DNA of 64,000 nucleotides from the NCBI RefSeq assembly GCF_033568475.1, contig NW_027331842.1:372001-436000 (forward strand). The letters run 5' to 3'. Numbering within the stretch: the first letter of the stretch is position 1; every line of letters begins with the position of its first letter. Source of the DNA: Henckelia pumila (Eukaryota; Streptophyta; Magnoliopsida; Lamiales; Gesneriaceae). Below the pieces are notes generated by a model. That model did not search any database, was not told where the DNA came from, and saw only the letters and a program-made list of their open reading frames with translations. The position numbers and the translations under genes are program-made. Positions 58,001 to 64,000 of this stretch are shown here, in pieces.

Positions 58001-61000
58001 TTCCATTGTCTCAAACTTATTCTTTACTATCACCTCAATCTAATTCCAATCATTACCATAACAAGATGGTGGTTCAACAAATTTGCAATTCAAGGAATCA
58101 ACCAATTCCATTTCAAATAACTGATATATGAAAATCGTACACACATCAGCAGTATGAATCAATAATGGATGATTTTTCAAAATCTCTCCAGACTTAACAT
58201 GACGACATCGGGCATCCTCGACCTTCTCTTTCTCCCGCCATTTATTTTGAATTTTTGCATAATTCATCACAAATTCATACAAAGAAATCATTTTGTTACC
58301 CGTTTTTTTCAAAGCTCTATTTGCGGCCTCACTCCTCGAAGTAGCTAAAAGCCCAGCACTAAATTTTTCATTACTAAAATCAGTGACCCATTTTTTCCTA
58401 AGTTTATACATCTCATTCAACCATTTACGATAATCCAAATTATATGTACCAATCATATTTCTCCATGTGATCTCAATTTCATCCTCATATTCACAATAAG
58501 TCATGCACTTATACCACAAGTTTTTAAATGTTGAATTGTCATTTAAACTCCCAAAGTGGGAAATAGTATTTTGATTTATATGTCATTGACATAAACGATG
58601 ATGTGATTGATGAAGAATTGTTTCAATGACATTCATCGTGGCTTGACATTGATCTGAAAATATAGTTTGAGGTTGTTTTTCATTCATAGAATCAAGAAAT
58701 GTGATAAGCAATCATTCAAAAGAACTTTCGGTTTCATCTGACAAAAATGTCAAGCCAAACATCACATTCTTTCATGTGGTGATTGATACCAACAAAAGGA
58801 GCACATATCAAATTATACTTATTTGGTCAGTACGTTGTATCAATCGACAAGATATCACCAAAACATTCTTAATCAATAGCACATCTATAATCCCTGAAGA
58901 TAAAGTTATCACTTTATCATCATCATACATTTGCATATTCCAATAAAAATAATTTTCCTTGGTCGTCTTATACGTAAAATATTAAATAAATGTTGAGGCA
59001 TCTCTATTCTCAACTTTGCTTTGTTTTTTCAACCGACTCATTTGATCATATGCTTCATTTATAATAAAACCTAAGTTTTCAGGACCACATTCTTCATTTT
59101 CCATAAAAGAAACAACGCTAGAGACACAAATTCCAGCATTCACCATGACTTCTAAAGTAGACTTTTTTGCATGTGATATATTTCGTGCTGATCTTAACAA
59201 GTGAGCTTGATCAGATGCAAACATCTCATGATTATGCCCCTCCACAAATCTACTCACTCTCCATTCACCCCTTTTTTCCTTGTCATTTTCAATTTGATCT
59301 TACAATTACTTTTAGTGAACGGTTTCTAATAAACTGCAATCTTTTTACTAGATCTTTTTTCATCTTTCAAACCTTCACATTAACAATTAAATTCCTTTAA
59401 TTGAAGCTCATTTGTATTCGTTGATCACCCTTACTCACACTAAATCCCTTGGCATGTGCGTATTGACTATACAACAAATAAGCATCTTCCATCGGTAATA
59501 GAGTTTTCAATTTGTACCTAACATTCTCTTGCACAGAAAAATCAGGAACTTCACATTGCATATTCACCAATTTCGACTTCTTCACCGTAGTCTCCCTCCA
59601 AATCTTCAAGTGACAATGTTGTCATCTTCCATTTTCAAACAAGAATTGGAGCTGAATTGAAACAAATAATTTTTCCACGGTCATTTTGGATGACCACAAA
59701 AACATTTGAAAATTAAAAAAAATAAAAATTGCATGACTACAAAAACGTTGAGAACATCATGCAAATTCAAATTCTACTAACGTTGAGTACATCATGCAAA
59801 TTAATTTGATTGTTAGATGAAAAGATCGATATTCTCATAGCTCGAATGATCGATTCTTTACAAGCTCATCAACCCAAGAATTGATAAATGAAGATTCTGA
59901 ACAAAGGTTATTCTTTAGAAAGAAAGACAAGAGGCCCAAATATTGTTTCAATTGGTGGGGATATTGACTAGGCTAGCTTAGATAAAATCCGGGTAAATCT
60001 TCTTTATATTGTATCCCGCTTTGAGCCTTAAGCTCCTCTGGGCTGCACCGCAGCACCAGCTGTCCCAATCCCTTCTCCTAGCAATGCAACAACCATTTTC
60101 CCCATTCTCGCCCCTAACATCCCCTCCTGGTCCAATTAACTTCAGCAAAAGCAACAATCTCTAGTTCCGCCTCCTCGGAACCTGAAAATTTCCATCGCTA
60201 TCAAATGTTTGGAGTTGTTAGTTGAGATATGATATGAAATAAAATTAAAACCTAGTTCCATATAAGTAGGATCCTGGATTATTTAGTTGTCGAAAGAGCA
60301 TTTTGTGACACCGCTATTGTTTCTAATCTTTCAGTACTTCAAATCTTTATCCTGCTCACAAGCATCATAAATATAAAACCCATGTCTTTCCTCATTCCAT
60401 AACGAACTAGCACAACATCAGAACACAGTGCATCGAGAACATTGCAAAGCCCAAAGTGGCATTGAACAGTTCAAAATCGAGGATGTCATCCTCACTTCGT
60501 TGATTACACGCATGTAGATGTTAAAGGTAATTGTACAAAATAGAGCCATCAACATACCAGATGTTATTTCATATGTCAAGCGCAGCCATTTGCTCGTAGC
60601 AAGTACTAGAGCTGGAGATGTTAACACTCTGAGACCAGATTGAGAACAAGATATTGTAGCCGCATGTGACTTCTGGTCATTCTCGATGATAAAATTATAC
60701 TCCGATTGCGGACTGGTGAGTGGAGCGACGGCGAGGAGAAGCGGCTCGATTACACTTTGTGTCGGAGTGAAGGCCGGGAAGATGGCGGGCCCGTCAGTGA
60801 CGGCCGAAAAGATGAAGGGCCGGTGAGTGGCGTTGATGGAGAGGAGAAGCGACGCGAGATAAGAGGAATCTTTGGCGGTGGCAGAGAGTGAATGTTGATG
60901 GTGAACGACGCGGGAATTGAATTTTTCAGATTTAGGAGTCAACCATGATTAGCACATCCCATTGAAATTTGATATTTAAAAAAAAAATAGATTCTTTTTT

Positions 61001-61786
61001 TCACGTTTCAGTCAATGTGTCGTTCAAGGCCGACACCATCGACTTAGCCCTACTTTTCCTCAACCATGGTTGAGTTTGAGAGAGAGGGGAGTTGAGGAAA
61101 TGTGAATATCCGAGATAATAAATCAAAGCACATCACATTATTTTTTGTCATTTAAAAAAATTGGGAACACGTGTCAGTCAATGTGCCGTTCAAGTCAATG
61201 CCTTGAACGACAATTTTTCGTTAACGAAAAAGCTGAGAAGTTGTTCGCTCTCCCAAACACCACCTTAGCCTACATTGTCCGATCAAATGCAAGAATACCA
61301 CCAAATCAAGATAATATAGTTAATGTGCTCTCACATCAAAAGACACCTAATGGAAAGTCATGTACAATTCATATCCCCAAAGCATTCAACGGTGATCTAC
61401 ATTTCTAAATCAAGATAAGCTAAAAAGAGTCAATTTATCTAGGTTGAATTTTCCTATGCAAGAATATTAAAGCTGAATTACATAAAACTGTAAATGGTTA
61501 ACAACAACCAGAGCAAGAAAGGGGAAGAGTACCTACAATCTGACATCGGGACACTGGAAGCCGCTTTTTGCCAGGTAATGCTCCACCAATTCATCAGGTA
61601 TCTGTATATTAATATAAAATTGTAATCAACTAAACAAAAAATGGAAGCATCGTCATAGAGTTAACTAGATGTGAAGGCTATCACCGTGGGGGTGTAGTCC
61701 ATTAAAGAGGCGAGGAAATCGGTGAGCGGAGCATCATCGTCATGGCGGCCGTCATTCGGTTGCTGCTGGCTACTTTGGCCATTCAT
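52087..61786 (-). CDS. TAF10: Transcription initiation factor TFIID subunit 10 (TAF10) with an 8.8-kb intron
   Basis: Histone-fold subunit of TFIID and SAGA in the nucleus. Exons high to low: 61685-61786, 61537-61601, 52639-52701, 52461-52518, 52339-52389, 52087-52167, all GT-AG and in phase, giving 139 residues (Arabidopsis 134). The protein starts MNGQSSQQQPNDGRHDDDAP. It contains DFLASLMDYTPTIPDELVEH, YLAKSGFQCPDVRLTRLVAV and ATQKFIADVATDALQHCKAR, the TAF10 histone fold. A basic linker (KDKRDKQQKDKRL) follows, then NMEDISKALREYGVNVKH, ending SAPRDE. Intron 2 (52702-61536, 8835 bases) holds the inverted transposase arms described separately. The other introns are short. The reading frame is intact across the junctions, so the gene looks functional provided the long intron is spliced. 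Confidence 0.95.
53515..53795 (+). repeat. Tandem duplication of 141 bp in TAF10 intron 2
   Basis: Units 53515-53655 and 53656-53795 begin ATTGCTCCAAACATGTATGC and end CCTTGAAGCTAGAC or CCCTGAAGCTAGAC, with few differences. The second unit abuts the left edge of the inverted transposon region at about 53800. Confidence 0.9.
54838..56340 (+). pseudogene. FAR1-related (MULE-type) transposase relic, left arm
   Basis: Broken frames in order read MVDDNSLSLEDLEGGYDEEV, MQCEVPDFSVQENV, SRFVEDHNHEMFAP, FMENEACGPENLGFIRKDAY, the long piece YFYWNMQLDDDDIVINFFFR with DILSIDTNVPTK, QTIFSDQCQAMINVIETVFP, and DYRKWLNDMYKLRRKWVTDF. These follow the order of FRS/MULE proteins: FAR1-like zinc domain, then MULE transposase core. 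Several frameshifts and stops separate the pieces, and no SWIM finger was found, so the gene is dead. It lies on the strand opposite to TAF10. Confidence 0.8.
56802..57032 (-). pseudogene. Unidentified coiled-coil frame, left arm
   Basis: 76 codons with KIVELEDALSNLQNDVLQIM and DAMKQKIQEMRLSGRG, a short heptad-like coil, pointing away from the centre and opposite to the FRS relic of the same arm. The mirrored copy is at 57440-57660 on the + strand. It may be a second protein of the transposon or a captured gene end; the family is not recognised. Confidence 0.45.
57440..57660 (+). pseudogene. Unidentified coiled-coil frame, right arm
   Basis: Mirror of 56802-57032. It contains LEDALPNLQNDVLQIMKKM-like residues and KQKIQEMRLSGR, but the upstream part is shifted or stopped, so it is more decayed than its partner. 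Confidence 0.45.
58040..59640 (-). pseudogene. FAR1-related (MULE-type) transposase relic, right arm
   Basis: Minus-strand pieces, mirror of 54838-56340: MQCEVPDFSVQENV, GFSVSKGDQRI, MSRFVEGHNHEMFASDQAHL, SFMENEECGPENLGFIINEA, and a long open block 58519-58040 with MIGTYNLDYRKWLNEMYKLR, GLLATSRSEAANRALKKTGN and LNCKFVEPPSC. This arm keeps part of the transposase (NRALKKTGN...) that is deleted in the left arm. It has frameshifts and stops and no complete frame. Confidence 0.8.
60418..60942 (-). other. Open frame of 174 codons in the right arm only
   Basis: Minus-strand frame starting MTPKSEKFNSRVVHHQHSLS, rich in Ser, Ala, Pro and Leu in its first two thirds. Most of it (about 60480-60910) is missing from the left arm, where the flanks CATTCACTCTC and CTCGATTTTGAACT are joined. 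It could be transposon leader DNA lost from the left arm, or a captured host fragment. No family recognised, and coding is unproven. Confidence 0.35.
61056..61536. other. Right flank of the transposon region in TAF10 intron 2
   Basis: Holds a perfect 16-bp palindrome CTCAACCATGGTTGAG (about 61059-61074). It also holds a second copy of the arm-end sequence ACGTGTCAGTCAATGTGCCG (about 61168-61187), followed by a MITE-like arm (TTCGTTAACGAAAAAGCTGA to CTCCCAAACACCACC). Further transposon debris seems to have gathered here. Confidence 0.5.
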
Positions 61787-62751
61787 CGATTCGCTAATTC
61801 TGCTTGTTTACCTGTTCTACGGGCGGCGCGTGGCACACGGAGTACACCGTAGATTCAATAGGGCAAAGGCTACTTTTCAGAGTAATGTCGCGTAATCCGC
61901 TTTGTCGAAAGAAATACAATGGAAATTTAAATTTAATAGTTTTTTTTTTTCTAATGATATATGTAAAATATATTCGAATTAAAAGGAAAAAAAAATCGAT
62001 AATCAATATTGTTTTTTTTTCCCTCTTCCTTCCCCCCTTCCTGTTTGGCAATTGAGAATTTTTTGTTAATTTTGTAATGGACCATTTATCACATTTTCAA
62101 TAAAAATTACAAATTTTACCATCAAAATATATATACATATATTACGAACTTTTTTTCGTGTCATGCTCGAACAAAAATCATGTTGTTCAATATTCTAAAA
62201 CAGTTTTAATATTTTTTTAATATTAGTATAATATTATCTATAATTATATCAAAAACTTTCCAAATGTTTATTTTCAAGTTATAGAACATTTTCGATTTTT
62301 TATCATTCGAACCAAACTCAAACCCGAGTATTAATCCGAACCAAGCCTAAAGAGAAAATAATTTAAATTTCAAACTTCCAACGAGCTCGAGCTAAAATAT
62401 GACTATTTTAAGCCGGTTTTGAACCTCAGATTTTTTTTGTATTTCGATCAATTCGTTTACAAACTTGCTCATCATCCAAGATACAAATACAATTAGTTAT
62501 AGAACCAACATCTATAAGACAATTCAAATATTCATAATTGCGTAAATTTTTGTTTAATAAAGAATGGGAATAGGAAATTCTCATTGTTTAAGAAATAATG
62601 TATAAGAATGATCTTTTTTTTTTCTTTACGGTCAAATAAGCTCATAGAACCAACATCACTTTCATCATTCTTGATCAACACAACATGCCAGCCAGCTACG
62701 GTTTAAAAATTTATTCAGGCCTCTACATATAATAGATGGTCAAAACTACGC
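61787..62751. other. TAF10 promoter and 3' flank of the Rossmann-protein gene
   Basis: Short space between two minus-strand genes. A GC-richer stretch at 61812-61850 lies just before the TAF10 start, then AT-rich DNA. No other gene. Confidence 0.5.
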
Positions 62752-63944
62752 CTATCTCTGCTGACTATACCGTAATATTCCATAGACATCGACTACGCCT
62801 GGTGGGAAAACTGGATCCGTTGCCGCCCTAACAGCAACCTTGGCAACTGCAGTGACATTGACTGGAGGAGTGAAAAGGGGTCCAACAAAGGGGACCTGAC
62901 TCAGTGGTTTAGCATGCTGCAGCACCTGCAAAATTTTAGAAATGTCAATAACACGGTGTTCGAAACGGCCAAGGCATTTTCTTCTCTGTCTGGATGGTTC
63001 AACATGCATTAAGGGAAAATTGAGAATAGTAAACAAACAAGAATCATACCATCTCCATTGGAGAACCAATCACACCAAGAGGTACCTTCATGCTCCCAAT
63101 ACGGCGTGTTCCATAAATAAATCCAGGCCTCAGAATTACTCCTAAAACCCAAATCCGATTGCAAAAATTTTCATTAGAGCCACAAATCTGTTTTCTATAT
63201 GCTAAAATTAAGCTTGGCAAAACTACCAAGGAACCTAAGTCACACGAATCTTTCAAAGAAAATAAGCGAAACAGGCCTAAGCATTGAATAAGCATGCTGC
63301 AAACATCCCCATTAAGATCAAGTGAGTATTACATGAGATGGTGATATGATTTTTTTCCCCGGTTCGATATGCAATATTTTCAGCAGGATATAGATAGCTC
63401 ACCTCCGTATGGATATCTCACATGTAATTCTGTCTCAGCTGCTCTCTGCATCACATTGAATGCACAAAAATATTAGGGAGGACATGAAATATAGCTATAA
63501 GGGCATACGGCAAATTCTAGCAAACTTCAAATGCATCTTCCCTTCTACTTTTAAGGGCACACGAGCTTTCTAGTTGCTTTGAATTTATCTCTCCTGTTTT
63601 CACTAAAGCCACATGACAGTTAGTCTTGCCTACTGGCTACTCATCTAATGATGGGAACTGGGAAGCTGGGGGTGAACCGACAAAACTACCTCGTGGTGAA
63701 ACTGTTGGTTTCTAGTATTTAGATAGAAAATGGGTGTTGGGAACCATACTGAGCACATCTTCGGTAGAATGATTGATTAAAATAACACAGGAAAGCAAAA
63801 AATATCCCTGTAGCAACAATAACTTCACAAATGGTACAGCAGAAAGGAGGAATTTTGGCAATACCTTCCCTTCATAATATCCTCGAAGCACGTAATTCAC
63901 CACCCCAAAGTCGGCAGCCGAAATATACACAAATCTCTTTACTC
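62752..63944 (-). CDS. Chloroplast NAD(P)-binding Rossmann-fold protein, At1g32220-like (3' part; 5' part outside window)
   Basis: C-terminal part of an atypical short-chain dehydrogenase/NmrA-like protein; the Arabidopsis protein At1g32220 is annotated as chloroplastic and its reaction is unknown. Visible exons high to low: 63865-63944, 63403-63445, 63050-63141, 62752-62925, all GT-AG and in phase. The residues read GVKRFVYISAADFGVVNYVL, RGYYEGKRAAETELHVRYPY, GGVILRPGFIYGTRRIGSMK, SPMEMVLQHAKPLSQVPFVG and TDPVFPPGVVDVYGILRYSQ. The YISAADFG...YYEGKRAAE block corresponds to the active-site YxxxK region of extended SDRs. The nucleotide-binding glycine motif and transit peptide must lie in exons beyond the window end. 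The gene is cut, not broken. Confidence 0.9.
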
Positions 63945-64000
63945 CTATGAAAATGAAGAAAGAATATTTATTATTTTAAACTGATTTCTTTCACCAGGAG

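Larger units (their letters stand above)
53800..61055. mobile_element. Giant inverted repeat of FAR1/MULE-type transposon DNA inside TAF10 intron 2
   Basis: Two arms mirror each other around about 57223: left about 53800-57222, right about 57223-61055. The outer ends share GGCACATTGACTGACACGTG and (complement of right) GACACATTGACTGAAACGTG. Next come TATCAAATTTCAATGGGA and CCCGCGTCGTTCACCATCA, then GGGATACAATATGAAGAAGA, the transposase-like frames and, at the centre, AATAATCACATTATGAT facing its complement. Each arm carries degenerate FRS/MULE coding DNA pointing to the centre. The right arm has about 430 bp (60480-60910) missing from the left. No clear 9-bp target duplication was found. It may be one fold-back MULE or two copies joined tail to tail. 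Confidence 0.8.

Overview
The window is nuclear DNA of a flowering plant, most likely a eudicot. Genes are split by many short AT-rich introns with GT-AG ends, intergenic DNA is AT-rich and full of (TA)n tracts and MITEs, and the protein set (SR splicing factor, plant ubiquitin protease, hybrid histidine kinase, glutamate-receptor-like channel, type I MADS protein, TAF10) is plant-specific. The species cannot be named from the sequence alone. No RNA gene, CRISPR array or bacterial-type operon was seen.

Layout. 0-0.8 kb: cut end of a large fold-back element. 1.3-3.8 kb: RSZ22 (+). 5.6-7.4 kb: a nest of small elements (two palindromic MITEs inside (TA)n DNA with a young Cassandra-type TRIM between them, then a nested MITE pair). 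7.7-10.3 kb (5' end unresolved, up to about 11.5): UDP-sugar transporter of the UTR7 type (-). 12.2-12.6 kb: small secreted proline-rich protein (+). 14.1-20.4 kb: ubiquitin protease of the UBP18/19 type (-). 20.4-33.7 kb: gene-poor DNA holding MITEs, tandem duplications and a complete 1.4-kb fold-back element. 33.8-38.5 kb: AHK5 hybrid histidine kinase (+). 40.4-44.4 kb: glutamate-receptor-like gene of clade 2 (-), flanked by two copies of an old segmental duplication and a scrap of a lost second GLR copy. 46.6-47.2 kb: hAT-type non-autonomous element with 8-bp target duplication. 49.4-50.4 kb: intronless type I MADS gene (+). 52.1-61.8 kb: TAF10 (-), whose second intron is 8.8 kb long and holds a giant inverted repeat of FAR1/MULE-type transposase DNA. 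62.8 kb to the window end: chloroplast NAD(P)-binding Rossmann protein like At1g32220 (-, 5' part outside the window).

The genes are independent transcription units. As far as I recall the Arabidopsis map, RSZ22, UTR7, UBP18, GLR2.4 and TAF10 lie in this order at about At4g31580 to At4g31720, so the block looks like conserved microsynteny with AHK5, the MADS gene and the small secreted protein interspersed. The most unusual observations are the inverted transposase arms inside the TAF10 intron, the collapsed GLR tandem duplication, and a palindromic MITE family that sits only in (TA)n tracts and recurs as the same two-element pair at two loci.
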